A stretch of DNA of 64,000 nt, taken from Taudactylus pleione. Lineage: Eukaryota; Chordata; Amphibia; Anura; Myobatrachidae. The DNA lies in the NCBI GenBank assembly GCA_031769625.1, contig JAUIMM010001588.1, positions 379,001-443,000 on the forward strand. Reading direction: 5' to 3'. The translations under genes and the position numbers were made by a program. The notes below the pieces were generated by a model, which worked only from the letters and a program-made list of their open reading frames with translations, did not search any database and was not told the origin of the DNA. Within the stretch, counting starts at the first letter, position 1; each line of letters starts with the position of its first letter. This document shows, piece after piece, positions 22,349-34,977 of this stretch.

Positions 22349-23993
22349 CAGTTAGGTGCATAAATATTGGGACATTGACAGAATTTTCATATTTTGGCCT
22401 CTATTCACCACCACAATGGCTTTGAAATGAAACAAACAAGATGTGCTTTAACTGCAGACTTTCAGATTTAATTTGAGGGTAATTACATCCAAATCAGGTG
22501 AACGGTGTGGGAATTACAACGGTTTGTATATGTGCCTCCCACTTTTTAAGGAGCCAAAAGTAATGGGACTATCAACTCAAAAGCTATTTCATGGAGAGGT
22601 GTGGGCTATTCCCTCGTTATTTCATTATTAATTAAGCAGGTAAAAGGTCTGGAGTTGATTCTAGGTGTGACATTTGCAATCAGTTGCTGTCGACTCTCAA
22701 TATAAGATCCAAAGAGCTGTCACTATCAGGGAAGCAAGCCATCATTAGGCTGAAAAATCAGAACAAACCCATCAGAGATATAGCAAAAACATTAGGTGTG
22801 GCCAAATCAACTGTTTGGAACATTCTTAAAAAGAAAGAACGCACCGGAGAGCTCAGCAACACCAAAAGACCCGGAAGACCACGGAAAACAACTGTGGTGG
22901 ATGACAGAAGAATTATTTCCCTGGTGAATAAAAACCCCTTCACAACAGTTGGCCAAATCAGGAACACTCTCCAGAAGGTAGGTGTATATGTGTCAAAGTC
23001 ATCAATCAAGAGAAGACTTCACAAGAGTGAATATAGAGGGTTCACCACAAGATGTAAACCATTGGTGAGCCACAAAAACAGGAAGACCAGATTAGAGTTT
23101 GCCAAACAACATCTAAAAAAGCCATTACAGTTCTGGAACAACATCCTATGGACAGATGAGACAAAGATCAACTTGCACCAGAGTGATGGGAAGAGAAGAG
23201 TATGGAGACGTAAAGGAACTGCTCATGATCCAAAACATACCACCTCATCAGTGAAGCATGGTGGTGGTAGTGTCATGGCGTGGGCATGTATGGCTGCCAA
23301 TGGAACTGGTTCCCTTGTATTTATTGATGATGTGACTGCTGACAAAAGCAGCAGAATGAATTCTGAAGTGTTTTGGGCAATATCATATGCTCATATTCAG
23401 TCAAATGCTTCAGAACTCATTGGACGGCGCTTCACAGTGCAGATGGACAATGACCCGAAGCATACTGCAAAAGTAACCAAATAGTTTTTTAAGACTAAAA
23501 AGTGGAATGTTATGCAATGGCCAAGTCAATCCCCTGACCTGAATCCGATTGAGCATGCATTTCACTTGATGAAGACAAAACTGAAGGGAAAATGCACCAA
23601 GAACAAGCAGGAACTGAACACATTTGCAGTAGAGGCCTGGCAGAGCATCACCAGGGATGAAACCCAGCATCTGGTGATGTCAATGCGTTCCAGACTTCAG
23701 GCTGTAATTGCTTGCAAAGGATTTCCAACAAAGTATTAAAAAGTGAAAGATAGATTTAGGATTGTTTAGTTTGTCCCATTACTTTTGGCCCCTTAAAAAG
23801 TGGGAAGCACATATAGAAACCGTTGTAATTCCTACACCGTTTACCTGATTTGGATGTAATTACTCTCAAATTAAATCTGAAAGTCTGCAGTTAAAGCACA
23901 TCTTGTTTGTTTCATTTCAAAGCCATTGTGGTGGTGAATAGAGGCCAAAATATGAAAATTCTGTCAATGTCCCAATATTTATGCACCTGACTT
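22349..23993 (+). mobile_element. Tc1-like transposon, copy 1
   Basis: A 1645-bp element flanked by TA (22347-22348 and 23994-23995). The ends are CAGTTAGGTGCATAAATATT and its near-complement ending 23993. The terminal inverted repeats are long, about 230 bp, reaching to AAAAGTAATGGGAC / GTCCCATTACTTTT. It encloses one transposase frame in sense orientation with the host gene, in the intron between SCR exons C and D. Copy 2 (31159-32793) is clearly homologous over its whole length. Confidence 0.95.
22702..23739 (+). pseudogene. Tc1-type DD34E transposase, one nonsense codon and lost start
   Basis: The frame would encode about 345 residues, the usual Tc1 length. It has an N-terminal paired-like helix-turn-helix region (IRDIAKTLGVAKSTVWNIL), the GRPRK hook, a second DNA-binding part, then the catalytic domain. 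Counting from the expected start, Asp152 is in WTDET, Asp249 in QMDNDPKHTAK and Glu284 in PDLNPIE; the spacing is 97 and 34 residues (DD34E). Two defects are visible: TAG at 23482-23484 where copy 2 has GAG, and a 2-bp loss that turns the ATG seen in copy 2 into ATA at 22702. Everything else is open, so this copy died recently. Confidence 0.93.
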
Positions 23994-23999
23994 TATCAA

Positions 24000-24258
24000 C
24001 AATTAAACATGGGACACTTACGTGTTCTATATATTGTACCTGGCTATTATAGATTACAGTCTCTCTTAAAATATATGGTATGTCAACAATAATTCTGCGG
24101 GCAGAGGTGACAGAAAGTATATATAATGCTGGAATAAAGTATATATAATGCAGAAAGTATATATAATGCGGAAAGAATACAGCTGCACAATCCGAGTACT
24201 AAGAACAATGATAATCAAAATAATCCTGATAAACTCTTCAATTAACATGGAGTATACT
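24000..24258. other. AT-rich spacer
   Basis: Short direct repeats of AAAGTATATATAATG at about 24113-24175; nothing else was recognised. Confidence 0.5.
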
Positions 24259-24880
24259 GTAACGATACTGCCTTTGAACCTCTATATACCCCTGCCTATA
24301 CCTTCTAATATCCTTCCTATAAACCTCTAAGGATGACGCTAATTTGCATACGCAGTCATCCAGTAAATAAAGACTCCAGACCTAGAACCTGTGGTTCCAA
24401 AGCACAAAGTATTATTCAAGTAAAAGTACAGCAGTTGCACGCTATGATCCTCATATAATCTTAGCGCAAAGAGATTATACAGACCCAAGTACAATTATAC
24501 ATATGCAGCGCTCTCTGGTCCAGATGTTAGGCATCAGCAAGAAACCCCTCGTCAATCAGCATTCAGCACAAAGACTAGGAACCCAGGGTCAGAGCACACA
24601 TTTTTATACCCCCCAGAAATAAACAACACAATAGAGAAGTTTGTTGCTAATACCATTGGTCCTAACGTGGAGGGCATATGTTACAAGGCATTTAACAGGT
24701 TGATTCAAATAGACACAACCCAGCCTCTAACAACTGGGGGTCTCTGGTTTCCTGCCTCATGCAACATCCTAACTGTTGTTCATATAATGTACATTTTGTT
24801 GCTTGAAGTCTCTGCGGTCCATAAGTTGAGAATGCATGATGCGATCTCCACACCGATGGTACCGGAATACTGTTGAAAGA
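24259..24880 (+). mobile_element. LTR-like dispersed repeat, copy 1
   Basis: From TAACGATACTG on, the sequence matches 63500-64000 in the same orientation, including CTCTATATACCCCTG, CTCTAAGGATGACGCTAATT and GGTTCCAAAGCACAAAGTAT. It contains AATAAA, suiting an LTR polyadenylation region. No primer-binding site or coding body adjoins it, so a solo LTR is the best guess. Confidence 0.7.
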
Positions 24881-25268
24881 GTACGCATCAGTACAATACC
24901 AATCATGGCTTACTTATCATGTATAAAACCTTAGTTACCAAATAATCTTTATTTCACAGCATTTATGCTAAATGAACAAACTTAAATCTTATACTTTAAA
25001 GCTTATAAAACCTTTTATGTGAATATGTAATGTGTAAGTATGCGGGGTGTGATGTAAAGACGCTAGTTAACTTGGGGCAGATGCATGTGCAGGAAGCTAA
25101 TAAACAGCGTTTTCATCAGGATCTTATGCATTCGCTAATATGCTAAAAATATATATTGTATATATCTGCGCTGTATTTTTTAGCAGCTCATTAGTATACA
25201 AACATAGAATAAATTAAAATATTCTATCATTTTCTATCATATTATATCCTCATCATTTTCATTTCATC

Positions 25269-26003
25269 ATGGAAAACATCGATTTCATTTTGACACATAA
25301 TTATTTCTGGTATGACGGAAAGTTCTATCTACAGAAACAGGGGACTGCGATGGGAACTTCCTTTGCACCGAGTTATGCAAATTTGTTTGTCTCAAAATGG
25401 GAAAATGACCACATATAGGAAAATAAGGAGTATAAAGACAATATAATCTGTTGGAAAAGATACACTGACAACATTTTCTTTATATGGAACGGCTCAAATG
25501 ATGAATTACATAATTTTATTAAGTATATCAATGAAAATGACGTCAATCTGGAATTCACAACCACCACAAGCAAAGAGAGGGTTGTATTTCTGGACTTGGA
25601 AATTTATATTAGAGAGAATAGAATACATTCACGAACACATATCAAAGAAGTCAATGGAAATAATGCCTTACCAACATCAAGTAACCATCATAGAAATTGG
25701 ATCCGTAATATACCCGGAGGACAATTCAGAAGAATGAAACGTAACTGCACCGAGAATTCGGAATACCATCAACAAAGTGAAAAATTGAAGATGGAATTCA
25801 TTAACAAAGGTTATAAACCTAAAGATCTGGAAATCCAATTGGGAAAAGTAGAACAATTAGAAAGAAAAGACCTTATTATCTACAAAAATAAAAACAAGAC
25901 TGAAGAAAGGGATCTGTCTTTTATCACGCAGTTTAATAGCAATACCAACTCCATAGAACAAATTGTAAAAAAAACACTGGCATATCCTGAGGTTGGAAGC
26001 TGA
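25269..26003 (+). pseudogene. PLE2 reverse transcriptase, C-terminal part
   Basis: Pieces read MENIDFILTHNYFWYDGKFY, GTAMGTSFAPSYANLFVSKW (conserved RT block), a stop, then WKRYTDNIFFIWNGS, where TDN stands in the position of the catalytic YxDD-type box seen as YIDD in PLE4. After that come VVFLDLEIYI and SNHHRNWIRNIPGGQF. The Asp-to-Asn change and the stop indicate a dead copy. Confidence 0.8.
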
Positions 26004-26135
26004 CCTAAATCCCCACATCTCAGAAAATCCACGAATAATATATCGTAAGGCTAGAAATATGAGACAGGAATTGGTAAAAGCTATGTTGTTTCAAATGAGG
26101 AAGACTCATGTCCAACAAAAGGACATCATTATTGT

Positions 26136-26615
26136 TTGAAATGTGCGGCATGTAAAACCCAAAAATTGGCAACAACAAAGCCGAAATGTGAATTTAAGTC
26201 AAATATAACTGGAAAAGAGTATAAAATAAAAGATTTTATTTCATGTGAAAGCAAAGAATTAATTTACTTGCTGGAATGTCCCTGTGGGTTACAATATATA
26301 GGCCAAACTAAAAGAAAAATGAAAATAAGACTGGCAGAACATATTTATAATATAAAAAGAGGTCTGCAAACCCATAGTGTATCTAAACATTTTGCAGAAA
26401 TACATCATAAAAATCCAGCAGGTTTGAAGTTCACATCAATACAAAAACTTCATAGATATTGGAGAGGTGGTAATGTTATAAATAGCCTTAAAAGAATAGA
26501 AAAAAAATGGATATACAATCTCAAAATGCTGCAACCCTCTGATTTGAACGTAGATATTGAATTAAATGCAATTTTTTTAATTTTACATAAACAAACCTTT
26601 CAGACTAAATTTTAA
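26136..26615 (+). pseudogene. PLE2 GIY-YIG endonuclease domain
   Basis: An open frame of 159 codons belonging to the broken PLE2 polyprotein. It starts with a Cys-rich stretch (KCAACKTQK...PKC), a zinc-finger-like feature typical of the linker before the PLE endonuclease. Next comes IYLLECPCGLQYIGQTKR with the GIY-YIG signature, then RLAEHIYNIKRGLQTHSVSK. The Arg and His-Tyr residues following YIG are present. The frame ends at TAA 26613-26615. Confidence 0.85.
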
Positions 26616-26837
26616 ATATATATTTATTTCATCTTAATATCCTAATACATTTTAAAGACATATATTTATATTTTTATATAATTTAAAATGTGGCACCTTA
26701 TTTATATAAATTTACAAAATGGAGAGCATAACATGTGGGTACCGCTCTTTTTTAACCATTTCCGGTGATCACTTCCGGTTTTTAATGAAAGATCAATAAA
26801 GTTTTTTAGGTATTTAAACCAATAGTATGGACAGCAA

Positions 26838-26888
26838 GGCCATCCTTGAAAAAGTGCTTTAGGGCATGAAACGCGTTGGAGGCAGCAG
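26838..26888 (+). ncRNA. Hammerhead-like motif in PLE2 tail
   Basis: CCTTGAAAAAGTGC-TTTAGG-GCATGAAACGCGTTGG: stem II is GTGC/GCAT, followed by GAAAC and the ACGCGT palindrome. The first core reads TTGAAAA instead of CUGANGA. The same variant recurs in PLE3, PLE4 and the foldback, which argues for a conserved, perhaps altered, function. Confidence 0.4.
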
Positions 26889-27240
26889 GCGTTAGGCATC
26901 CAGCATCGAAATCCCCCGGCAAGTAAGCCGTCCGAATCCGCCAACTAATCCCGCTGACGTCATCACTTGTCGCCGCATCCGGCCAGACGCCAGCGGCACG
27001 TTGAGAGCAGGAGTCCAGGCCAGACTCTGCTCCAGCGTTCACCAGCGCTCACCATCACCATCTGGACTCATACCACAAGGAAGACCCGCTGGAGGGATAA
27101 GGTAGGGACAGATAGGGCTGGCATCATTGCGGCTACTGGCACTATTGCTCGGACCTCACCTCACACCAAATATCTCCAAAAGGAGCTATAAACATTTTAT
27201 ACTAATATACAAAAAAAAATTTTCACAGGTGCCACTTGTG

Positions 27241-28063
27241 ATTAACCATTTATTTATCCACCTAGCGCTCATATTTTAATTTATTCGCTAATATGCGACT
27301 AGTTAACAGCGCAATTGTGCGTATTAATGTGTGTATGAGAAATGGTGCACTTAAATCTCACTTAAACTAAGTGAACACCTAGCAGTGTGGAATGCTGAGC
27401 CTTATAGTTCCATGACTTGCTCATGCCCTAGCAGCCCCCACCCTTTACAGGCTCCAAAATACTGGTCTTTGTTCTCCCAGGGCCTGTGTGGATGCAAATT
27501 AGCACAGCTACAAGACCCACACCTCAGATAACACTCTTGGCTTTGAAGGTATTTTATTGTAAGAAGCCTGTTAATGTAAGGTGCTACAAACGACCCTCTT
27601 ACTGTATTCGAGCAGGGCCACCTGGAGTGAGAGCAGACGTTATGTCCATGAAGCTTGTCTACACAGGCTAGTTATCAAGTGGCCATTTGCTCTGTTTAGC
27701 TAATGCAATCCAATTTTGACATACTGTACAGCCATTTCTGAAATATATCCTTTAGGGGAATTATAATAATATACACACTTTATCCAGAGCACCCAAACTA
27801 CGTAAAGTCATGAAATGGGCTTTTGATGAATCGCCGTAACTTATGGCGATGGTCACAGATGCAATCGCATGAAGCTAATAGTAATATCGCCACATGTACT
27901 AAAGTGTGAGTTTATCAAAAAAGGCGCTAGGCGGCCATTCGCAAAATGGCGTCTTGCGATCTCATTTCCAAGATGGCGTCTTGCGGCCAGTCGCAAGATG
28001 GCGTCGCTGTGATCCAATTTTAAACTGATCTTGTCTCAGCCAATTATCCAGCTTTGACAACTG
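27241..28063. other. Spacer with short CAAGATGGCGTCTTGCG repeats
   Basis: Three copies of a unit based on CAAGATGGCGTCTTGCG lie at about 27940-28010. The rest is unrecognised. No SCR exon was found. Confidence 0.5.
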
Positions 28064-28483
28064 TAAGTGAGGTTCTTAGTACAAGTTTGGCCAAAATTGT
28101 TTGCCCATCCACCACGTCAAGGTGAACCCAATAAGATGGGTCCCTAACATCCCTAATGCTAACACATTATGTAAATTTATCCTGGACTTACCTATAATAG
28201 TGCCCATTCTAACATGCTGACAGCAATGTAGGAACCTGGGCTGGTGATTAAAAACACCTAAGGGCAGATGAGTGGGGTGCAAATACCAAGAAAGAGTCTC
28301 AGCCCTCAAGTTTACAATATATACATACACAAATATAGTGGAAAGGGGGAGGGGACTTGGACGGCACACCCTATTTTTAAACTTAATAAGAGGTGCTACC
28401 ATGCTGAGACTTGTAGTACAAAGCAGGGACCCATCAATTGGAGTTCAGATTTTTGGCCAAACGTGTACTAAGAACCTCACTTA
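28064..28483. mobile_element. MITE with TAAGTGAGGTTCTTAGTACA ends
   Basis: TAAGTGAGGTTCTTAGTACA at 28064 is mirrored by TGTACTAAGAACCTCACTTA ending 28483, and the next 10 bases also pair. 420 bp; no credible coding region inside. Confidence 0.8.
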
Positions 28484-30030
28484 TGCTCCATTTTTATTGT
28501 AGGATTTATCAGGATTATTTTGACTATCATTGCAACATTATAAGTGATAAGTGTTTTCATATATCTTCACAGTGTAGCTGGTATTATGACCATTACTGGG
28601 TAGCATACAAAAATCGTAGTCTCGCACTGTACATATAATGAAAGAGAAGGATAGTGAAAAACTATTCAGTGGTCAGTGAAGGGAATGGCTGCTGCACACT
28701 ATATACCCCTGGTATTTAATAGTGTGTGAGCAGATACCCTTAACAGATCTGGTAGCACTAAAATATAGATGACAGGCATCTGCTTTCAGAGTGAATTCAG
28801 TGGTGGATCTGATATCATAGGCAGAGCAGGTGCATTTTAACTAAGCCCACAGCTGATGAGAGTGACTGATTAAAGAAAGACAATGCCATACATAAGGGAG
28901 GAACACTCACTGGGTGCTGCTTCCTGCTGTGTGTGGTGACACACAGTGACCAGCAGGTGAGCGTCGTCTGTAGAGTGGTCCCAAAATCTGAATATAGATA
29001 AGCGGTAAAAAAGTACTCTCGCCATGTAACCCTGGCAGCAATGACATCTGTAAGACAGTGCAGGGATGTCTCAGGGAAATGAGGCAGGGGACAATACCTT
29101 AGGTGAAATGTACCAGTAAAATTGTGGTTAGTTGGGTCTGCCGTGTCCTAATAGCTGGAGGAGTCCACCATGTGCACAATGGTGGCTCACTGGTCCAAGA
29201 TGTATGTTTTTATCTGGAGAGGGGCTTTCTCAATTGGAATACCTCCAATCTTACGCTTAGTGCTGCATATGTGTGCAATACTGTGACACACAGTGGCGTG
29301 TGCCGGGTCGCACTTGCGCAGTGTTGCCTCAGTGACCTCATCCCACTCGGTTCACTGCACAGAGAGGAGGAGACAGTTCAGGAGTGCATTCCCCTCTAAC
29401 ACCACCCTTGCTCAGGGCTGTCTCCGGTCACATAAACATTCTACCTTACTTGAGCATATGAGTAAAGTCCACATGTAACTAAAGACATGGTGTTAGGCAA
29501 CAAATAATGAACAGTGAAACATATCAACACTTCAAATATATTACAGTCCACATTTTGTTCAGAACACATTTAGCAGTTTTGAAATCAGTCACTTTGTTAG
29601 CATATGAGCAGTATTATCTTCACTTGGTATAAAGGTTATGATACCAGACTTTCTCTCCACTAACTCATGGATGAAATGGTGTCTAAAAGCCATGCGCTTT
29701 GACTGTGCATGGTGCTTGGTGGACCTTTGTTGTCACACACTATGTTGATAATTTCAACCTGAAGACTTAATTTACACAAAAAGGACAGTATCTATCTTTT
29801 TTGTGCACATGTGTAGACCACCTACAATCGGAGATGCACACTAACCATCGGGGTAGCGTACATCTGAATCACGCCCAAAGTGCATCTCTAATAGTACAGT
29901 ATCTAGCTTAAATTACCAACAATTACCAGACCATACAATGCTGTCTTCAACAGACTTTTTCTTCTTGGAACATGTCCTCACCATAATGCTCAATAGGTTC
30001 CATATAAATTTCTTCAATTAACTCTACAGT
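28484..30030. other. Unrecognised intronic sequence
   Basis: No gene, SCR exon or clear transposon terminus was identified. Small frames at 29103-29478 lack domain signatures. Confidence 0.45.
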
Positions 30031-30475
30031 CCCCCATTTATTAATGATCGTTATTCAAATGCAATTTGGGTATAACATTACCACCCATGATCGCATTGTT
30101 ATATGCTACCATAGTGCCCGGATGTATCATCTATCTATCCCGCGGACTGCACATGCCAACCGCTGGCTAATTATGCGCGGTGTAGCCCACAGACTACAGC
30201 AGCTAAAGCCATCTTAAGATGGCATTAGCTGCGGGGGCCAATATCCGGTAAATTTGGCAGCATCGCATCCCCATAGAAACCTATGGTGGATGCGGCTGCC
30301 TGCGGGATTGGAGGGATCACAGCAGCTATAGGAGATAGCTGCTGCAGGAATGGAGGGTTTACAGCACCTGCTGTGGTCCCTACTTAATACTGGGGTAAAC
30401 TTAATATTTGAGGTTAACCCCCAACTGGTGTTTTTGGGTATTATACCTCAAATATACAATGATAAATGGGCCCCA
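30031..30475. mobile_element. MITE-like element with CCCCATTTATTAATGAT ends
   Basis: CCCCCATTTATTAATGATCG near 30031 is partly mirrored by ATGATAAATGGGCCCC near 30475. The interior holds GC-rich blocks including AGCTGCTGCAG-type palindromes. Noncoding. Confidence 0.6.
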
Positions 30476-31158
30476 CAGTGACATACTTGAGAAAGCCTCC
30501 ACCATTCATGGCTTGAAACAGTACATTTATTGATGTTAAACCTAATTAGCTGCAGGCCTCGTTGGTGTAGATGTTTTTGTGTTTAAACCTAGCACTTCTG
30601 CCTCTGAAGACCAACAAAGAACCCTGTAAGGATCCTCAAAGGAATTGTCTAAAGAACCCTAAGGAGAATATTAATATTTGTAATGTTCATTCTGCCCAGC
30701 TAATATAATCTTTGCGAGGACCAGACTTCAAGTTTCTTTGGATGTTTGCAAGAAGTTTACATTTTTTTTTTTTTTTTTTAAATAGTTGTGCAATAGATCA
30801 TGTCTGAGTAATCTCCTGGTATAGAATATGTGAGGGTTGCTACTTAAAGGGAAATAGAATATTGAGGCAATCTAACATATGATCAGGAACCAAAAGGTTA
30901 AGGGTCAGTAATTTTATTAGAATTTATTTTAAAATTGGAAAGATGATCAAATTGATCAATTACCTGCAGTAGTATGGAAGGGTTGTGATTGGGTTCATCC
31001 TGAAATTATTGCAGCAACTCATCGGTAATTGTGCCAAACCATAAACCGTGTCATGTATTTTCCTGCTGGGATATCATGACTCCAGCGAATAGCCCTAGCC
31101 AGACATAACACTGAGATCAGAGGGGACAGGCAGCATCCTTGGTGTGTACTGTTATTTA
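30476..31158. other. Unrecognised intronic sequence
   Basis: Includes a T-run near 30760-30780. No supported feature. Confidence 0.45.
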
Positions 31159-32793
31159 CAGTCAGGTCCATAAATATTGGGACATTGACAGAATTTTCAT
31201 ATTTTGGCCTCTATTTACCACCACAATGGCTTTGAAATGAAACAAACAAGATGTGCTTTAACTGCAGACTTTCAGATTTAATTTGAGGGTAATTACATCC
31301 AAATCAGGTGAATGGTGTAGGAATTACAACGGTTTCTATATGTGCCTCCCACTTTTTAAGGGGCCAAAAGTAATGGGACTATCAACTCAAAAGCTATTTC
31401 ATGGAGAGGTGTGGGCTATTCCCTCGTTATTTCATTATCAATTAAGCAGGTAAAAGGTCTGGAGTTGATTCTAGGTGTGACATTTGCATTTGGAATCAGT
31501 TGCTGTCGACTCTCAATATATGAGATCCAAAGAGCTGTCACTATCAGTGAAGCAAGCTATCATTAGGCTGAAAAATCAGAACAAACCCATCAGAGAGGTG
31601 TGGCCAAATCAACTGTTTGGAACATTCTTAAAAAGAAAGAACGCACCGCAGAGCTCAGCAACACCAAAAGACATGGAAGACCATGGAAAACAACTGTGGT
31701 GGATGACAGAAGAATTATTTCCCTGGTGAAGAAAAGCCCATTCACAACAGTTGGCCAAATCAAGAACACTCTCCAGGAGGTAGGTGTATATGTGTCAAAG
31801 TCAACAATCAAGAGAAGACTTCACAAGAGTGAATATAGAGGGTTCACCATAAGATGTAAACCATTGGTGAGCCACAAAAACAGGAAGACCAGATTAGAGT
31901 TTGCCAAACAACATCTAAAAAAGCCATTACAGTTCTGGAACAACATCCTATGGACAGATGAGACAAAGATCAACTTGTACCAGAGTGATGGGAAGAGAAG
32001 AGTATGGAGAATGAAAGGAACTGCTCATGATCAATGACATATCACCTCATCAGTGAAGCATGGTGGTTGTAGTGTCATGGCGTGGGCATGTATGGCTGCC
32101 AATGGAACTGGTTCCCTTATATTTATTGATGATGTGACTGCTGACAAAAGCAGCAGAATGAATTCTGAAGTATTTCGGACAATATTATATGCTCATATTC
32201 TGTCAAATGCTTCAGAACTCATTTGACGGTGCTTCACAGTGCAGATGGACAATGACCCGAAGCGTACTGCAAAAACAAACAAAGAGTTTTTTAAGGCTAT
32301 AAAGTGGAATGTTATGCAATGGCCAAGTCAATCCCCTGACCTGAATCCAATTGAGCATGCATTTCACTTGATGAAGACAAGACTGAAGGGAAAATGCCCC
32401 AAGAACAAGCAGGAACTGAAGACATTTGCAGTAGAGGCCTGGCAGAGCATCACCAGGGATGAAACCCTTTCTGGTGATGTCTATGCATTCCAGACTTCAG
32501 GCTGTAATTGCCTGCAAAGGATTTGCAACAAAGTATTAAAAAGTGAAAGTTAGATTTAGGATTGTTTAGTTTGTCCCATTACTTTTGGCCCCTTAAAAAG
32601 TGGGAGGCACACATAGAAACCGTTGTAATTCCTACACCATTCACCTGATTTGGATGTAATTACCCTCAAATTAAATCTGAAAGTCTACAGTTAAAGCACA
32701 TCTTGTTTGTTTCATTTCAAAGCCATTGTGATGGTGAATAGAGGACAAAATATGAAAATTCTGTCAATGTCCCAATATTTATGCACCTGACTG
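31159..32793 (+). mobile_element. Tc1-like transposon, copy 2
   Basis: Starts CAGTCAGGTCCATAAATATT and ends GCACCTGACTG, flanked by TA (31157-31158 and 32794-32795). 1635 bp, same family and orientation as copy 1 and in the same host intron. Its terminal CAGT/ACTG is better preserved than in copy 1, but the coding region is more damaged. Confidence 0.95.
31520..32553 (+). pseudogene. Tc1-type transposase, multiply broken
   Basis: Keeps the ATG (31520-31522) that copy 1 lost. A deletion in the first helix-turn-helix (IREVWPNQ where copy 1 reads IRDIAKTLGV) shifts the frame. The frame resumes at 31600-32037 with WTDETKINL, then is stopped near 32035 and 32224. It resumes again at 32239 with QMDNDPKRTAK and PDLNPIEHAF. 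All three catalytic residues are encoded, but in separate frames. Dead copy. Confidence 0.92.
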
Positions 32794-32799
32794 TATCTC

Positions 32800-34608
32800 C
32801 ACAGTTTGACAAGTGTCCCCTTGATTCTTATCTTGGCTGTGGGGAAGCTATAGAGGAATAAGCTTCTACGACGGTAGATGGAACAAGTGGTCCTATTGAA
32901 AGCCTTCTCAGTGTCAGTGGAAAGGAATTATGGCAAAACTGTTAGATTTTTTTCTAAGTTGGATCAATTATTTTGGTGGCATTGTTTGGGAGGGGCAGGT
33001 AGCTTGCTGTTCAACTTTTGGAGCTGGAGAAACTGAAGTGAATTATTAGATTATGACAAATGGAAGACAACAAAGGTTATCAATGAGGCAGAAAGTGAAG
33101 AAATAGAAGTTGTACTGGTAACAAATGGCAGGTGATATAGGTTAGTCTTATGTTTTCGCTCAGCGAAATAGTATCTGCCTTTGTTAATGCTAAAGCTTCC
33201 AGATACAGGTTAAATCGAAGGAAAGTAGCTCCAACGAGATTTTACAAAATAGAGCAGGCAGCAGCATTCCCCAAAAGACAAGGTGAGTTAAACACCTGGT
33301 ATGGTGGATAAATCAGGCGCAGATCACATATAGAGGCACTCAAGAACCCCACCAAAAATGAAAAAAGTTACTGAATAAGGAGGGAACACCTCCTTAACGA
33401 TGTCCACTGATTGACAAGAGCATCCACCAACAATGTCCAGTGATATCTCAGACTAATTCTCATTTAAAGAGGGTGGCACCTTCAGCAATGCTGAGACCGG
33501 TAGCCAGCAGCTCCAGACCTGGCAATGGGGATGATGGCACTGGGAGTTTAAATCACTGGGGTTGTACATGTTGCCTCAGTGGGGCTTTAAGAGTCTGTTT
33601 ATGGACACCTTCAGATCTGATTCTCTAAGTCCTGCAGGCTACATGCTGGGGAAGCAATGATAAAATCAAGACAAAGAGACTACCAAAAAAGGCTATTTAG
33701 GGCTTATAGGAGAGCCTGGGTGTTTAGCTCCAATATACAAGGGGAGGACAGCAAGTGGGGATGGGTTAGTCCCCAATGTTGAGAAATAAATGGTAGGACT
33801 AGCCAGACATACAAACTCCTCAAGGATGACCATAGCACAGTAAGGGAGCAATGCTAACCACAATGCTGCCTGAGAGCTAAATTAGCTTAAGTTTTTAAGA
33901 AAACACCACATAGGATTGACAAACCTAGGAAGAGTGCACATTGACTTGCTGGGGATGGGCTCAGGCTCCATGCTGTAAATCTCAGTGAAACTGCATTTTC
34001 AGCAGAGCAGTTTCTCAGTGTACCACAGCTTCCCCACCTGTCAGCACAGAGGCCTAAGTGACATCATGTAGGTGCTGGTGACCTCCCAGAGTATTCAGTA
34101 ACATAGCAGAGGAGGGGTCAATCTCCAGCCTTATGTTTGCTGCCACTACCACTGCTTGCACTCATAGGGACTATCCAAGCTCGCCTGGTACAAGTACTGT
34201 AAGCCACTTAGCTAGAATATAACAAAACACTACACTATAACAAAACACATTGACCTCACTGAAATATCAGGAAGAAGCACCAAAAGAAAGGAGTCGCACT
34301 ATTTTCTTTTTCCTGTCTCTACTCAGCTAATTAATATGTTAAATCATCGGTTATGGCTGCTATAAAGTCGAAAAGAAAATATCACTATGTTTCTGCATAC
34401 AGTTAACAATTACTTGAAAATCTTTGCAGAGGTTAAATATAAAGCTCCTAGCTACTAACACACAAAACAATACTCTGCAGAAAATATCATTATACAAAAT
34501 TCTGGCTGCGGTACTGTGAAGTGTGGTTATATTTGTTCTTACTTAGGGATCAGTTTAGTTTAAGGACCTAAAAGTTAATGTTAGGTTTTGTTGTCTTTTT
34601 CTTTGTAG
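32800..34608. other. Unrecognised intronic sequence before SCR exon D
   Basis: No gene or terminal repeat was identified in about 1.8 kb. The last 200 bp become AT-rich and lead into the pyrimidine tract of exon D. Confidence 0.45.
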
Positions 34609-34800
34609 CTCTTTCAGTTAGTATTGAGTACTGTGGAACCCCACCAGCAATAAGTAATGCTGAGCTTATCGATGCCCCATTGATCAGGTATATCAGTGGC
34701 TCCTCTGTGAACTACAGATGTCACAGCTACCATTTAATGGAGGGATCACAAACTCTACACTGTATACTTGGAACCTGGTCTGATCAGCCCAAATGTTTAC
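34609..34800 (+). CDS. Factor H-like gene, SCR exon D (SCR19-type)
   Basis: A 192-bp phase-1/phase-1 exon; acceptor TTTTCTTTGTAG, donor TTAC|GTAAGT. The module reads IEYCGTPPAISNAELI, SSVNYRC, SQTLHC and WSDQPKC with four cysteines and Trp. GTPP near the start and WSxxPKC at the end resemble factor H SCR19. A second in-frame acceptor (CTCTTTCAG) lies 9 nt downstream, so three residues could be optional. Exon F, an SCR20-type module, follows 3.2 kb downstream; the D-F order mirrors G-H. Confidence 0.92.
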
Positions 34801-34820
34801 GTAAGTAGAGTGTTTATAGA

Positions 34821-34977
34821 AGGGGTATTCAACATACGGCCCTCTAGCTGCTCTGGAACTACACATCCCAGCATGCCCTGCTACAGTTTGAATTTTATGG
34901 ACAAGCTAAAACTGTAGCAGGCCATGCTGGGATGTGTAGTTCCACAGCAGCTGGACGGTGGCATGTTGAGTACCCCT
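34821..34977. mobile_element. Palindromic MITE
   Basis: AGGGGTATTCAACAT at 34821 is mirrored by ATGTTGAGTACCCCT ending 34977. Inner arms GGAACTACACATCCCAGCAT and ATGCTGGGATGTGTAGTTCC form a near-perfect hairpin. It inserted just 20 bp after exon D. Confidence 0.85.

Larger units (their letters stand above)
25250..27240 (+). mobile_element. Penelope-like element PLE2, 5'-truncated
   Basis: Begins inside the reverse transcriptase at about 25250 and runs through the endonuclease to 26615. It ends in a pseudo-LTR-like tail with a hammerhead-like motif near 26840-26890. Frames are broken by an internal stop and shifts. The domain order (RT then GIY-YIG) and motifs fit Penelope-like elements of the type found in amphibians. 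Confidence 0.85.
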
